Positions 17,839-31,636 of a stretch of 64,000 nt of DNA are shown one piece after another (position 1 is the stretch's first letter; the number at the start of each line of letters is the position of its first letter). Origin of the DNA: Azorhizobium doebereinerae UFLA1-100 (lineage in GTDB: Bacteria > Pseudomonadota > Alphaproteobacteria > Rhizobiales > Xanthobacteraceae); NCBI RefSeq assembly GCF_000473085.1, contig NZ_KI421497.1:125653-189652 (forward strand). The letters are read 5' to 3'. The notes beneath the pieces are model-generated. The model saw only the letters and a list, made by a program, of their open reading frames with translations. It did not search any database and was not told where the DNA came from. Both the position numbers and the translations under genes were made by a program.

Positions 17839-19602
17839 TCAGGCCTCCGCCGCGGCGGGCGTGACGCCCTGCGGCGCGGCGGCGGGCTGCACCAGGCGCG
17901 GCCCGAGCAGCTTGGCGATCACCTCGTCGCGCGGCCCGAAGCCGTGCACGCTGCCCTCGTTCAGCAGCAGCACCAGATCGCACAGGCTGAGATTGTTGGT
18001 CTTGTGGGTGATGAGGATCACCGTCCGCCCGGCCTTCTTCAGCGCCTGGACGGCGAGGATCAGCGCCTGCTCGCCGGCGGCGTCCAGGCTGGCGTTGGGC
18101 TCGTCCAGCACAATCAGCGCCGGCAGGCCGTAGAGCGCCCGGGCGAGCGCGATGCGCTGGCGCTGGCCGCCGGACAGCGAGGCGCCGTTCTCGCCGATGT
18201 CGGTGTTGTAGCCGTGCGGCAGGCGCTGGATCATCTCATGCGTGCCGGCCATCTGCGCCGCCTGCACGATCAGCGCCTCGTCCTTCTCGCCGAAGCGGGC
18301 GATGTTGTCGGCGATGCTGCCGGCGAACAGCTCCACGTCCTGCGGCAGGTAGCCGAGATGGCCGCCGAGCTGCTCGGGGTCCCAGTGGCGCAGGTCCGAG
18401 CCGTCGAGCCGCACCGCCCCGGCAGTGGCCGGCCAGACCCCGACCAGGATGCGGGCCAGCGAGGACTTGCCCGCCGCGCTCGGGCCGATGATGCCGAGCA
18501 CAGAGCCCGCCGGCACGGCGAAATTGATGCCGCGCAGCACCGGGAACTCGGTGCCCGGCGCATGGGCGATGAGGTTCTCCACCTGCACCGCGCCCTGCGG
18601 CGCGGGCAGCCGCATCCGGCTGCCTTGCGGCGGCAGGCCGCGCAGCAGCTCCTGCACCCGGCCATAGGCCGAGCGCATGTTGACGATGGCCTTCCAGTTG
18701 CCGATGGCCATCTCGATCGGCTGGATGCAGCGGCCGACGATGATCGAGGCGGCGATCATCATGCCGGGGGTGATCTCGCGATTGATGGCGAGATAGGCGC
18801 CGAGCCCGAGGATCAGGCTCTGCATGAACATGCGGTTGAAGCGGGTGGCGGCCATCAGCGCGCCGCCCCGGTCGGAGGCGACCGCGTGCCAGCCGAGTGC
18901 GTCGCCATGGCTGGCGATCCAGCGGCGGCGCAGGTTCGGCACCATGCCCATGGCCTGGAGCACCTCGGCATTGCGGAAGGTGGTGGTGGCCTGGTTGGCG
19001 GCGGCGATATTGGCCTTGGTGGCCTGATCCAGCAGCTTGCGGGTGGCCCGGTCGTTGGCGACCGCGAGGCCGCCGGAGATGACGCAGCTCAGCACCGCCA
19101 GCAGCCCGTACCAGGGGCTCAGCAGGGTGGCGAACAGGATGTAGATCGGCACCCAGGGCAGGTCGCACAGCGAGATCAGCCCGCCGCCGGAGAAGAATTC
19201 GCGCACCGTGTCGGTGTCGCGCAGGGCCTGCACATGAGAGGCCGACGCCTTGCGCAGCGAGGCGCGCTGCACGGCGTCGAACACATGGTCGTTCACTTCC
19301 TCGTCGAACTTCAGCCCGGCCCGCACCAGCAGGCGCGAGCGCAGGGATTCCAGCCAGGCGCACACCGCGTAGAGGATGGCGATGAGGATGGTCAGCACCA
19401 CCAGCGTGGCGATGTTCCGGCTGCTCAGCACGCGGTCGTAGACCTGCATCATGTAGAGCGGCCCGGTGAGGCCAAGGATATTGATGAACAGGCTGAAGAC
19501 CACCGCCGTCACGAGGGCCGGGCGCGCCGCCCGCACCGCCGCATTCAGGGCGGTGTCCACCTTCGCGCCAGGCATCCGCTGGCGCATCTGCGCGAATGAC
19601 AT
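17839..19602 (-). CDS. Type I secretion ABC transporter (PrtD/HlyB-like)
   Basis: The 587-residue half-transporter joins an N-terminal membrane domain, beginning with two hydrophobic segments (about 20-75), to an ATPase domain. Walker A is GPSAAGKSS near residue 370, the signature is LSGGQRQRIALARAL near 475 and Walker B is LIVLDEPNASLD near 495. There is no N-terminal C39 peptidase-like domain, which fits the PrtD/LapB-like subgroup exporting C-terminal-signal proteins. ATG 19602 follows a GGGTGGA site. A TolC-type outer-membrane protein and a repeat-rich substrate are not in view. Confidence 0.9.
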   Translation of the reverse strand: MSFAQMRQRMPGAKVDTALNAAVRAARPALVTAVVFSLFINILGLTGPLYMMQVYDRVLSSRNIATLVVLTILIAILYAVCAWLESLRSRLLVRAGLKFDEEVNDHVFDAVQRASLRKASASHVQALRDTDTVREFFSGGGLISLCDLPWVPIYILFATLLSPWYGLLAVLSCVISGGLAVANDRATRKLLDQATKANIAAANQATTTFRNAEVLQAMGMVPNLRRRWIASHGDALGWHAVASDRGGALMAATRFNRMFMQSLILGLGAYLAINREITPGMMIAASIIVGRCIQPIEMAIGNWKAIVNMRSAYGRVQELLRGLPPQGSRMRLPAPQGAVQVENLIAHAPGTEFPVLRGINFAVPAGSVLGIIGPSAAGKSSLARILVGVWPATAGAVRLDGSDLRHWDPEQLGGHLGYLPQDVELFAGSIADNIARFGEKDEALIVQAAQMAGTHEMIQRLPHGYNTDIGENGASLSGGQRQRIALARALYGLPALIVLDEPNASLDAAGEQALILAVQALKKAGRTVILITHKTNNLSLCDLVLLLNEGSVHGFGPRDEVIAKLLGPRLVQPAAAPQGVTPAAAEA

Positions 19603-19825
19603 GAATCCACCCACCCTGCCATTCCTCGGCCAGCAGTTACCATCGCACCCTTGTTTGGCTCGCGCAAAGGGAGGAATGGCCCGATCTGAACGGGAAACGA
19701 TGATTTCCCTCCTTAGGCGGAAAGCCCCCGCCCCGCCACGCCGGCTCTTTCGTTCGGCCCGAAAACTCTTCTAAATGGACCGGCTGGACGTGGTCACCGC
19801 CCCGGCTGACGCAGATGGGGGACGC

Positions 19826-22624
<2,799 letters not shown>

Positions 22625-22706
22625 TGCGCGCGGATGACAGACACACGACGGCGGGGCGGTCGCGAACCTTGCCACACCCCCCCTGATCGCTTAAGACCCA
22701 CGGACG

Positions 22707-22734
22707 AGGCCCCGGAACCAAAGCCGGGGCTTTC
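22707..22734 (+). terminator. Possible terminator between ppc and purA
   Basis: A stem GGCCCCGG / CCGGGGCT with an 8-base loop is followed by TTTCCTGTGT. The T-run is short, so it is a weak intrinsic terminator at best. It lies 80 bp after ppc and separates it from purA. Confidence 0.5.
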
Positions 22735-22781
22735 CTGTGTTCGCACGGCCCCTTGAGGCCGCGGCCCTTCGGGGCCGATAG

Positions 22782-24092
<1,311 letters not shown>

Positions 24093-24128
24093 CCATAGTT
24101 TCGTGTTTTAAGGCAAAGCTCCCGCCCA

Positions 24129-25499
24129 ATGGCTGATTACTACCCGCTCCTGGTCCGCGCGATCTCCGGCCTGCCGCAGAATAATGCGGAGGCTCGGAAG
24201 GTGGTGTTCGACCGGGCGCGGGCGGCCCTCCTGAAGCAGCTGCGCAGCGTCGATCCGCCTCTGCCGGAAGGCGAGATCGGCCGCGAGCGCATGTCGCTCG
24301 AAGACGCCATCCGCCGCATCGAGGCGGACCATGCCGACACCGCCCCAGCGGCGGAGGCGCCCGCCGCCCCGCCGCTGCCCCCGGCCCGGCCGAAGCCCCG
24401 GCCCGAGGCGGCCCCGCACGCCCCGCTCAATCCCCGCCGCGAGGAAGCCCCCGGCGCCCCGGCGGACGGCGCCCGCCCCACCGGCCGGCCGGCCTTCTCC
24501 CGCGCCGCCCCGCCGCCCGCCGCCTCTGAAGAGCCGACGGCCGAGGCGGATGAAACCGACAGCCCCGACGCGACCGGGACCGACGCCACGGTGGCCGGCG
24601 ACCGCCGCCCGCGCATCGGCCGGGCCACCGTACGCAGCCGCAGCGCCGCCCGCGCGCCGCAGGAGACCGGCGGCAGCGGCCGGCGCATCGCCGTGTTCAT
24701 CGTGCTGGCGGTGCTGGTGCTCGGCGCCATCGCCGGCGCGGTGCTCAAGCGCGACGCCATCGCGTCCCTGTTCGGCTCCGGCGCGCCGCAGACCGCCGCC
24801 ACCCAGCCGACCCCGGCGGCGCCCGCCGCGCCCGACCAGCCCAAGAACGGCGACCGCGTGGCCCAGGCCGCCCGCGACGGCAGCCGCCCGGCCGCTCAGC
24901 CCACCTCGCCGCGCGCCGGCGCCTCGGTGACCCAGAAGGCGATCCTGTTCGAGGAAAGCCCCGGCAACGCCCAGCAGGTGCAGCAGTTCGAAGGCACGGT
25001 GACCTGGAAGACCGAGACGGTCGCCGGCGGCCCCGGCCTGCCGCCGGACATCGGCATCCGCGCCGACATCCAGATCCCCGAGCGGCGCATCAGCGTCGGC
25101 TTCACGATCCGGCGGAACCTCGACCAGACGCTGCCGGCCTCGCACACCATCGAGATCACCTTCAACCTGCCGCCCGACTTCCCCTATGGCGGCGTCAGCA
25201 ACGTGCCGGTGGTGCGGGTGAAGCAGACGGAGAGCGCCCAGGGCGCGCCTCTGGCCGGCCTGTCGGTGAAGGTGAGCCCGACCTATTTCCTGGTGGGCCT
25301 CTCGGCCGTGCCGGCGGATCGCCAGCGCAATCTGCAGCTGCTGCAGACCCGGCCGTGGATCGACATCCCGATCGTCTACACCAACAACAAGCGGGCGATC
25401 CTCGCCTTCGAGAAGGGACCGGCGGGCACCCAGGCGTTCCAGGACGCCTTTTCCGCCTGGGGCGAGCTGTATCAGGGCGGCGCCGACAACGGCGGCTGA
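24129..25499 (+). CDS. Conserved hypothetical single-span membrane protein
   Basis: No named function is recognised. The 456-residue protein has a compact N-terminal segment (1-66, ADYYPLLVRAISGLP and on), a long Pro/Ala-rich disordered linker, one transmembrane helix at about 193-210 (AVFIVLAVLVLGAIAGAVL), and a C-terminal domain of about 190 residues rich in beta-type sequence with conserved-looking aromatics. The topology suggests a cytoplasmic N-terminus and a periplasmic C-terminal domain. Genes like this follow purA in other Hyphomicrobiales, as far as I recall. It starts 36 bp after purA and is probably co-transcribed. Confidence 0.75.
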   Translation: MADYYPLLVRAISGLPQNNAEARKVVFDRARAALLKQLRSVDPPLPEGEIGRERMSLEDAIRRIEADHADTAPAAEAPAAPPLPPARPKPRPEAAPHAPLNPRREEAPGAPADGARPTGRPAFSRAAPPPAASEEPTAEADETDSPDATGTDATVAGDRRPRIGRATVRSRSAARAPQETGGSGRRIAVFIVLAVLVLGAIAGAVLKRDAIASLFGSGAPQTAATQPTPAAPAAPDQPKNGDRVAQAARDGSRPAAQPTSPRAGASVTQKAILFEESPGNAQQVQQFEGTVTWKTETVAGGPGLPPDIGIRADIQIPERRISVGFTIRRNLDQTLPASHTIEITFNLPPDFPYGGVSNVPVVRVKQTESAQGAPLAGLSVKVSPTYFLVGLSAVPADRQRNLQLLQTRPWIDIPIVYTNNKRAILAFEKGPAGTQAFQDAFSAWGELYQGGADNGG

Positions 25500-25562
25500 G
25501 GTCCCTGGCGGACCACCCCTCCGCATGACGGGGGGCACGACCTATCCCCCCGCCTGACAGGT

Positions 25563-25600
25563 CCCCTCTCCCGCTTGCGGGGGAGGGATAGGGTGGGGGC
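25563..25600 (+). repeat. REP-like palindrome, locus 1 left arm
   Basis: The element contains a CTCCCGCTTGCGGGGGAG palindrome followed by AGGG-N3-GGGTGGGGGC. An inverted copy lies about 60 bp to the right, so the two face each other with their GGGTGGGGG tails inward. It sits between two convergent genes. Confidence 0.8.
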
Positions 25601-25661
25601 ACGGTGCGCCGTCGCCACCCATCGCCCGACCGGATTTTCCGCATAGTCCGCGCTTCGCGCG

Positions 25662-25699
25662 GCCCCCACCCAAACCCTCCCCCGCAGGCGGGAGAGGGC
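25662..25699 (-). repeat. REP-like palindrome, locus 1 right arm (inverted)
   Basis: This is the reverse complement of the left arm with only a few changes: GCCCCCACCC, then CCCTCCCCCGC, then GGCGGGAGAGGG. It ends 17 bp before the mutS stop codon. The pair could act as a bidirectional transcript end or mRNA-stabilising hairpins. Confidence 0.8.
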
Positions 25700-25716
25700 T
25701 TTGCCGCGTACCCCGC

Positions 25717-28524
25717 TCAGTCCTCGCCCTGTGATTCGGCCAGGATGGCTTTCAGCCGGTAGAGCGCCTCCAGGGCGGCGCGCGGCGTCATGGCGTCGGG
25801 ATCAAGCGCCTCCAGCGCCATCAGCGCCGGCTCGGCCGGATGCGGGCCGGCCAGGGCGGGCAGCGCCGCCGGGCGCGCGGCGGCGGCGAACAGCGGCAGC
25901 TCGTCCAGCAGGCGCTGCGCCGGGGAGACCCGCTCGGCCGCCTCCAGCTCCGCCAGCACCGCCTTGGCACGCGCGATCACCGCCTTGGGCAGGCCCGCGA
26001 GCTTGGCCACCTGGATGCCGTAGGAGCGGTCCGCCGCGCCCGGCACCACCTCGTGCAGGAACACCACGTCCCCCTGCCATTCGGTCACCTTCACGGTGGC
26101 GTTGGCGAGGCGCGCGCAGCGCTGGGTCAGCGCCGTCAGCTCATGGAAATGGGTGGCGAACAGCGCCCGGCAGCGGTTCACCTCGTGCAGGTGCTCAAGG
26201 CTCGCCCAGGCGATGGACATGCCGTCGAAGGTGGAGGTGCCGCGGCCGATCTCGTCGAGAATCACCAGCGAGCGGCGCGTCGCCTGGTTCAGGATGGCCG
26301 CCGTCTCCACCATCTCCACCATGAAGGTGGAACGCCCGCGCGCCAGGTCGTCCGCCGCACCGACGCGGGAGAACAATCGGTCCACCACGCCGAGCCGCGC
26401 CGACCGCGCCGGCACGAAGGCGCCCGCCTGGGCCAGCACCGCGATCAGCGCGTTCTGGCGCAGGAAGGTGGACTTGCCGGCCATGTTCGGGCCGGTGACC
26501 AGCCAGATGCGCGCGTCCGTCTCGGTCTCCGGCGGGGAGAGGTCGCAGTCATTGGCGACGAACGGCCCGCCGCCGCGCGCCAAGGCCTGCTCCACCACCG
26601 GATGGCGGCCGCCGGCAATGGCGAAGTCCACGCCCTCGGTCATCTCCGGGCGCACATGGCGCTCGTCCACCGCGAGGCGGGCGAGGGCGGAGAGCACGTC
26701 CAGCTCGGCCAGCGCCTCGGCGGCCTCGCGGATCGGCCGGGCGGCCTCCACCACCGCATTGGCCAGCCGGTCGAAGATCGACTGCTCCAGCGCCAGCGCC
26801 CGCTCGCCGGCGCTGGCGATGCGGCTCTCCAGGTCGCCCAGCTCCACCGAGGTGAAGCGCACCGCCCCGGCCATGGTCTGGCGGTGGACGAAGGTGGCGC
26901 TGAACGGCGGCTCGCGCAGCCGGTCGGCATTCTGCGCCGTCACCTCGACGAAATAGCCCAGCACCGCATTGTGCCGGATCTTCAGCGAGCGGACGCCGGT
27001 CTCCTCCACATAGCGCCGCTCCAAAGCGGCGACCACGCGGCGGCTCTCGTCGCGCAGCGCGCGGGTGGCATCGAGGTCGAGGTCGTAGCCCTGCCGCACG
27101 AAGCCGCCGTCGCGGCGGTTGTGCGGCAGCTCGTCGGCGAGCGCGGCGGTCAGTTCCTCCGCCAGCCACGGCTCCACCGCCGCCAGCAGCCGGGCGCAGC
27201 GGGCCAAGTCGCGCGGCGGCTCGGTGGTGAAGGCGGAGGAGATGGCGAGCCCCTCCTTCAGCCCCGCCGCGATGGCGCCGAGGTCGCGCGGGCTGCCGCG
27301 CCCGAGCGCGAGGCGCGACAGGGAGCGGGCGAGGTCCGGGGCGGCGGCGAGGCGGCGGCGCAAGGTCTCGCGCAGGTCCGCCTCCTCCATCAGGAAGCCC
27401 ACCGCATCGTGCCGGGCGCGGATGGCGGCGATGTCGGTCAGCGGCTCGGCGAGCCGCCGGGCCAGCAGGCGCGCGCCCGCCGCCGTCACGGTGCGGTCCA
27501 CGGCGGCCAGCAGCGAGCCCTTGCGCTCGCCGGACGTGGTGCGGACCAGCTCCAGATTGGTGCGCGTGCCGGCGTCGATCTGCATGGCGCCGCCGTCCGC
27601 ATCGCGCTGCGGCGGGGCGAGCGCGGGCCGGGCGCCCAATTGGGTGCGCTCGATATAAGCGACGATGGCGGCGGCGGCGATCAGCTCCGGCCGGGTGAAG
27701 CTGCCGAAGGCGTCCGAGGTGGCGACGCCGAAGAAGGCGGCGAGGCGCTTTTCCGCCTGCGGCCCGTCGAAGCTCTGCCGGGGCAGCGGCGTCACCGGCA
27801 CGGCGAGGTCGCGCCAGAACGCGCGCAACGCCTCGTCGTCATAGACCGCGTCGGACACCAGGATCTCGGCCGGATCGATGCGGGCGAGGTCGCCGCCCAG
27901 CGTCTCCTCGCTGCTGGCGGCGACGCGGAAGGCGCCGGTGGAGACGTCGGTGAAGGCCAGCGCGTAATCGTGCGCCCCCTCCCCCGCCGCGCGGGTGCGG
28001 GCCACCGCCAGCAGCACGTTCTCGCGCTTGGCGTCGAGCAGCGACTCCTCGGTCAGCGTGCCGGGGGTGACGAGGCGGGTCACGTCCCGCTTCACCACGC
28101 TCTTCGAGCCGCGCTTCTTGGCCTCGGCGGGGTCCTCCAGCTGGTCGCAGACCGCGACCCGGAAGCCGAGCGCGATGAGCTTGTGGAGATATTCCTCCGC
28201 CCGCACCAAGGGCACGCCGCACATGGGGATGTCCTCGCCCAGGTGCTTACCGCGCTTGGTCAAAACGATGCCCAGCGCCTGCGAGGCGGCCTCCGCATCC
28301 TCGAAGAACAATTCGTAGAAATCGCCCATGCGGTAGAACAGCAGGCTGCCCGGATTGGCCGCCTTGATCTCCACATATTGCGCCATCATCGGCGAGACGC
28401 GGCTGGCGTCCTTCTCCGCTTTGTCGGCGCGGGGGGCATCGGCCTCCGGCGCCCCGGCGCGCGGTTCGGCTTCTTCGGCCGCGTCGGCTTCGGCGCGGGC
28501 GGGCAAGGCGGTATCGTCCATCAT
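25717..28524 (-). CDS. mutS: DNA mismatch repair protein MutS
   Basis: The 935-residue protein recognises base mismatches and starts methyl-independent or MutL-directed repair. The mismatch-binding domain has the phenylalanine-glutamate element in [13 protein letters not shown], and the C-terminal ATPase has Walker [11 protein letters not shown] near residue 675 and Walker [13 protein letters not shown]. Lengths of the lever, clamp and connector regions are normal, with an extra acidic/Ala-rich leader of about 40 residues before the conserved start. It lies downstream of parB by 85 bp on the same strand. Confidence 0.97.
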   Translation of the reverse strand: MMDDTALPARAEADAAEEAEPRAGAPEADAPRADKAEKDASRVSPMMAQYVEIKAANPGSLLFYRMGDFYELFFEDAEAASQALGIVLTKRGKHLGEDIPMCGVPLVRAEEYLHKLIALGFRVAVCDQLEDPAEAKKRGSKSVVKRDVTRLVTPGTLTEESLLDAKRENVLLAVARTRAAGEGAHDYALAFTDVSTGAFRVAASSEETLGGDLARIDPAEILVSDAVYDDEALRAFWRDLAVPVTPLPRQSFDGPQAEKRLAAFFGVATSDAFGSFTRPELIAAAAIVAYIERTQLGARPALAPPQRDADGGAMQIDAGTRTNLELVRTTSGERKGSLLAAVDRTVTAAGARLLARRLAEPLTDIAAIRARHDAVGFLMEEADLRETLRRRLAAAPDLARSLSRLALGRGSPRDLGAIAAGLKEGLAISSAFTTEPPRDLARCARLLAAVEPWLAEELTAALADELPHNRRDGGFVRQGYDLDLDATRALRDESRRVVAALERRYVEETGVRSLKIRHNAVLGYFVEVTAQNADRLREPPFSATFVHRQTMAGAVRFTSVELGDLESRIASAGERALALEQSIFDRLANAVVEAARPIREAAEALAELDVLSALARLAVDERHVRPEMTEGVDFAIAGGRHPVVEQALARGGGPFVANDCDLSPPETETDARIWLVTGPNMAGKSTFLRQNALIAVLAQAGAFVPARSARLGVVDRLFSRVGAADDLARGRSTFMVEMVETAAILNQATRRSLVILDEIGRGTSTFDGMSIAWASLEHLHEVNRCRALFATHFHELTALTQRCARLANATVKVTEWQGDVVFLHEVVPGAADRSYGIQVAKLAGLPKAVIARAKAVLAELEAAERVSPAQRLLDELPLFAAAARPAALPALAGPHPAEPALMALEALDPDAMTPRAALEALYRLKAILAESQGED

Positions 28525-28608
28525 GGGTCGCAGGCTAAGCCCGGAAGGGGCGAGAGGGAATCGATCCTGGCGCGCAATCCCCCGCTCCGCGCCAGCATGT
28601 CCGGCGCG

Positions 28609-29502
28609 TCAGCTCTCCACGCCGAGGCGGCGGCAGAGCTGGTCGAGCTGGTCGAGGTCGGTGTAGCGGATGCGCAATTCGCCCGCCTCGCCCTTGCCCT
28701 GGAGCGTCACCACCAGCCCCAGCGTGTCGGTGAGCAGCTTCTCCAGCGCCCGCGTGTCGGCATCCTTCGCCGGCGCCGCCGCAGCGACTGGCGCCTTGCC
28801 GGTCAGGGCCTGCTTGGTCTTGGTCAGCGCCTCCACGTCGCGCACGGACAGGCGCTTCTCCACCACCGCCCGCACCAGCCGCTCGGGATCGTCATGGGCG
28901 AGCAGCGCGCGGGCGTGGCCGGCGGTGAGGCGCCCGTCGGCCAGATAGGCCTTCACGCTCTCCGGCAGCTTCAGCAGGCGCAGCGTATTGGCGATGTGCG
29001 GCCGGCTCTTGCCGATCACCTTGGCGAGGTCGGCTTGCGAATAGTCGAACTGCGCCATCAGCGCCTCGTAGCCCATGGCCTCTTCCAGCGCGTTGAGGTC
29101 CGAGCGCTGGACGTTCTCGATGATGGCGATCTCCAGCGCCTCGCGGTCGGAGAGCTCGATCACCACCACCGGCACCTCGTGCAGGCTGGCGCGCTGGGCG
29201 GCCCGCCAGCGGCGCTCGCCGGCGACGATCTCGTAGGACTGCGATCCTAGAGGCCGCACCACGATGGGCTGGATGATGCCCTTCTCGCGGATCGAGGCGG
29301 CCAGTTCCTCCAGCCCCTCCTCCACGAAGGTGCGGCGCGGGTTGCGGGCGCTGGCGCGCACCTGCTCGATGGGCAGCTTGCGCACGCCGCCGCGCGCGGC
29401 CGCCGCGCGGGCGGGCGCGGCGGTCTCGGCCGGATCCTCGCCCATGTCGCCGATCAGGGCCGCGAGCCCGCGTCCCAGACGCGAGCGACCTTCTTCCGCC
29501 AT
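28609..29502 (-). CDS. parB: Chromosome-partitioning protein ParB
   Basis: The 297-residue CTPase binds parS and spreads as a DNA-sliding clamp. It has the N-terminal ParA-interaction segment (RLGRGLAAL), the CTP-binding GERRWRAA box at 95-102, an HTH for parS (SQADLAKVIGKSRPHIANTL, about 154-173) and a C-terminal dimer domain. It follows parA by 23 bp. Four candidate parS sites lie 1.5-5 kb upstream in the same window, which fits an active chromosomal ParABS system. Confidence 0.97.
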   Translation of the reverse strand: MAEEGRSRLGRGLAALIGDMGEDPAETAAPARAAAARGGVRKLPIEQVRASARNPRRTFVEEGLEELAASIREKGIIQPIVVRPLGSQSYEIVAGERRWRAAQRASLHEVPVVVIELSDREALEIAIIENVQRSDLNALEEAMGYEALMAQFDYSQADLAKVIGKSRPHIANTLRLLKLPESVKAYLADGRLTAGHARALLAHDDPERLVRAVVEKRLSVRDVEALTKTKQALTGKAPVAAAAPAKDADTRALEKLLTDTLGLVVTLQGKGEAGELRIRYTDLDQLDQLCRRLGVES

Positions 29503-29525
29503 CTGCTAGTCGTCCCTTGAGAGAG

Positions 29526-30365
29526 TTAGGCCGCCGCGCGGGCGGCGCGCTCGCGCTGGATCACTTCGGAGGCGAGCCGCAGATAGGCCTGCGAGCCCGC
29601 GCATTTCAGGTCGTAGAGCAGCACCGGCTTGCCGTAGGACGGCGCCTCCGACACCCGCACGTTGCGCGGGATCACCGTCTCATAGACCTTCTCGCCCATG
29701 AACTGCCGCACGTCCTGCACCACCTGGTCGGACAGATTGTTGCGGGCATCGTACATGGTCAGCACGATGCCGTGGATGGCAAGGCCGGGGTTCAGCCCGG
29801 TGCGCACCTGCTCCACCGTCTTCAGGAGCTGCGACAGGCCCTCCAGCGCGAAGAACTCGCATTGCAGCGGCACCACGATGGCATGGGCCGCCGCCATGGC
29901 GTTGACCGTGATCAGCGACAGCGACGGCGGGCAGTCGATCAGCACATAGCTGAAGCGCGGCCCCGCGTCGTCCTCGGCCAGCGCCTTGACCGCGTTGCGC
30001 AGGCGGAAGGCGCGGTCGCGCTCGCTGGCGATCTCCAGCTCCAGGCCGGACAGGTCCAGGGTGGAGGGCGCCACATAGAGCTGCGGCACGCCGGTCTCGT
30101 GGATCGCCTCGCGCAGGGAGGCTTCCCCGGTGAGCACGTCATAGGTGGAGAGCTTGCGCGCCCGGCGGTCGATGCCGAGGCCGGTGGAGGCATTGCCCTG
30201 CGGGTCGAGGTCGATGACCAGCACGGTCTCGCCGATGGCGGCGAGCGCGGTGCCCAGATTGATGGCCGTTGTGGTCTTGCCCACCCCGCCCTTCTGGTTG
30301 GCGAGCGCCAGGATGCGCGGCGTCACGCCGCCGGTGAGCGGAGCAATGGCGAAAGGATCGGTCAT
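29526..30365 (-). CDS. parA: Chromosome-partitioning ATPase ParA
   Basis: The 279-residue deviant-Walker ATPase moves ParB-parS complexes after replication. The motif KGGVGKTT lies at 25-32, with the signature lysine, followed by [12 protein letters not shown] and [10 protein letters not shown]. It overlaps the end of rsmG by 4 bp and precedes parB, the conserved rsmG-parA-parB order of alphaproteobacterial origins. Size is typical of the chromosomal (not plasmid) type because no extra N-terminal HTH is present. Confidence 0.97.
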   Translation of the reverse strand: MTDPFAIAPLTGGVTPRILALANQKGGVGKTTTAINLGTALAAIGETVLVIDLDPQGNASTGLGIDRRARKLSTYDVLTGEASLREAIHETGVPQLYVAPSTLDLSGLELEIASERDRAFRLRNAVKALAEDDAGPRFSYVLIDCPPSLSLITVNAMAAAHAIVVPLQCEFFALEGLSQLLKTVEQVRTGLNPGLAIHGIVLTMYDARNNLSDQVVQDVRQFMGEKVYETVIPRNVRVSEAPSYGKPVLLYDLKCAGSQAYLRLASEVIQRERAARAAA

Positions 30366-31084
30366 GGGGCATTCCCCTTCACGGTCCGCCCACGGGCGGG
30401 TGCCGCGGGCGTTGCGGATGGTTCGCCACCGGGAGGCGAGCCGGCGGCAGGGGCCGCCCGCTCCGCCGAGATGATCGCCAGGATGCGTCCTTGGGGATCA
30501 CCGAGGCTGCGGTGGAGGTTGAGGTCGAGTGTCCAGCCTTTGCGGGCGTCGGTCAATTCGCGCTCCCAGTCGCGGCCCTTGGGAAACAGGCCCAGGGCGC
30601 CGGCGGCGAGGAAGGGCGCGGCGAGGTCCAGGAGCTTGGGCAAGGGGGCGAGCGCGCGGGCGGAGACCACCTGCGTCCCCGGCGCAAGCCGCTGCGCCGC
30701 CTGCTCGATCCGCTCCGGCACGATCCGCGTCGGCAGGCCGGCGGCGCGGCTGGCCTCGCGCAGAAAGGCGGCCTTGCGGGTGTCGCTCTCCACCAATGTC
30801 ACCTGCGCGCCCGGCCGCTCGGCCAGCACGGCGGCGACCACGAGGCCGGGAAATCCGCCGCCGGACCCGAGGTCCACCCAGCGCGACACATCGGGCGGAA
30901 CATGGTCAACGAGCTGCAGGGAATCCGCGATATGGCGGCTCCACAGCTCCGGCAGCGTGTTCGGCGCGACGAGATTAATCTTTTTCTGCCAGCGGATTAG
31001 CTGCTCGGCGAGGAGGTCGAGCCGGGCCAATGTTTCACGTGAAACGGTGGCTGCGACCGCCGCGCGGCCTGTGTCGTTCGACAT
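30362..31084 (-). CDS. rsmG: 16S rRNA (guanine-527-N7)-methyltransferase
   Basis: The 240-residue GidB-type methyltransferase modifies G527 of 16S rRNA. The SAM-binding motif LGSGGGFPG, the start motif [12 protein letters not shown] and the later [13 protein letters not shown] are clear. The ATG at 31084 is preferred over one at 31198 because homology starts there. A parS-like 16-mer lies inside its 5' part and encodes part of VSRET. A 552-bp gap with two REP-like repeats separates it from mnmG. Confidence 0.95.
   Translation of the reverse strand: MSNDTGRAAVAATVSRETLARLDLLAEQLIRWQKKINLVAPNTLPELWSRHIADSLQLVDHVPPDVSRWVDLGSGGGFPGLVVAAVLAERPGAQVTLVESDTRKAAFLREASRAAGLPTRIVPERIEQAAQRLAPGTQVVSARALAPLPKLLDLAAPFLAAGALGLFPKGRDWERELTDARKGWTLDLNLHRSLGDPQGRILAIISAERAAPAAGSPPGGEPSATPAAPARGRTVKGNAP
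31031..31046. other. parS-like site 1, inside rsmG
   Basis: The 16-mer TGTTTCACGTGAAACG matches the bacterial parS consensus TGTTTCACGTGAAACA at 15 of 16 positions. It lies within the coding sequence of rsmG near its 5' end. The presence of three perfect copies 2.6-3.6 kb away and of parA/parB 0.7-2.4 kb away supports it as a real ParB site. Confidence 0.85.
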
Positions 31085-31440
31085 GAAGTTCCCCGGCTTT
31101 GACACGCGATTCCCCTGCCGTTGGACCACACTTCCCCACTTGCGACACCGTGTCGGAGGCCCGCTGCGACAAAGGGCGGTGCCGTCCCCAATATTCACAC
31201 GCCAGGGGCCGCCACAGGAGGCGCGCGATGCGCGACAGGCTTATTGTGCAGTGCAGCATCCGCCAACACGCCCAGGTGCTGAGCCGGCTCCGGGTTTTCC
31301 GCCGGATGCGACCGGCCCGGTGTTCAAGACGACCTGCCCCGCGCCCCTTCTTAAAACCGGATTCGCGTCGCGGGGGGAGTCCCAATCGCGCGCACCCGCC
31401 CCGCCGCCCTGGATGGGGAGCGCCTCCCGCCGCTGCGCGG

Positions 31441-31478
31441 CGCCCCCACCCTGCCCTCCCCCGCTCCGCGGGAGAGGG
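31441..31478 (-). repeat. REP-like palindrome, locus 2 left arm
   Basis: The element reads GCCCCCACCC then GCCCTCCCCCGC then GCGGGAGAGGG, the inverted orientation. With its partner at 31557 the palindromic cores face each other, which is the opposite arrangement to locus 1. Confidence 0.75.
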
Positions 31479-31556
31479 TGAAATCGGCACCGTCGCCGTT
31501 GAAAAAAAGCCGCCCCGTTCGGCATCTGGCCTGCGCTCGCCCCACGCGCGCCGGAA

Positions 31557-31596
31557 CTCCCTCTCCCGCTTGCGGGGGAGGGTCGGGGTGGGGGGC
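31557..31596 (+). repeat. REP-like palindrome, locus 2 right arm
   Basis: Forward copy: CTCTCCCGCTTGCGGGGGAG, then GGTCGGGGTGGGGGG. It lies 41 bp before the mnmG stop codon, on the side that would form the 3' end of the mnmG transcript. Confidence 0.8.
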
Positions 31597-31636
31597 GCGA
31601 AGCGCGGTCCGTGCCTCCGAGGCACGTCCCCTCCCC

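Larger units (their letters stand above)
31085..31636. other. Intergenic region, 552 bp, rsmG-mnmG
   Basis: No gene was accepted here. An open frame starting ATG 31228 after a GGAGG site runs rightwards, but it encodes an Arg/Pro-rich sequence with no conserved motif. The region carries a pair of REP-like palindromes (31441-31478 and 31557-31596). The 5' part probably holds the promoter for rsmG-parAB. Confidence 0.6.

Noticed and set aside
25840..29250. 1136-aa plus-strand open frame across mutS and parB
   Set aside because: Antisense artefact of high GC content; mutS and parB are clear on the other strand.
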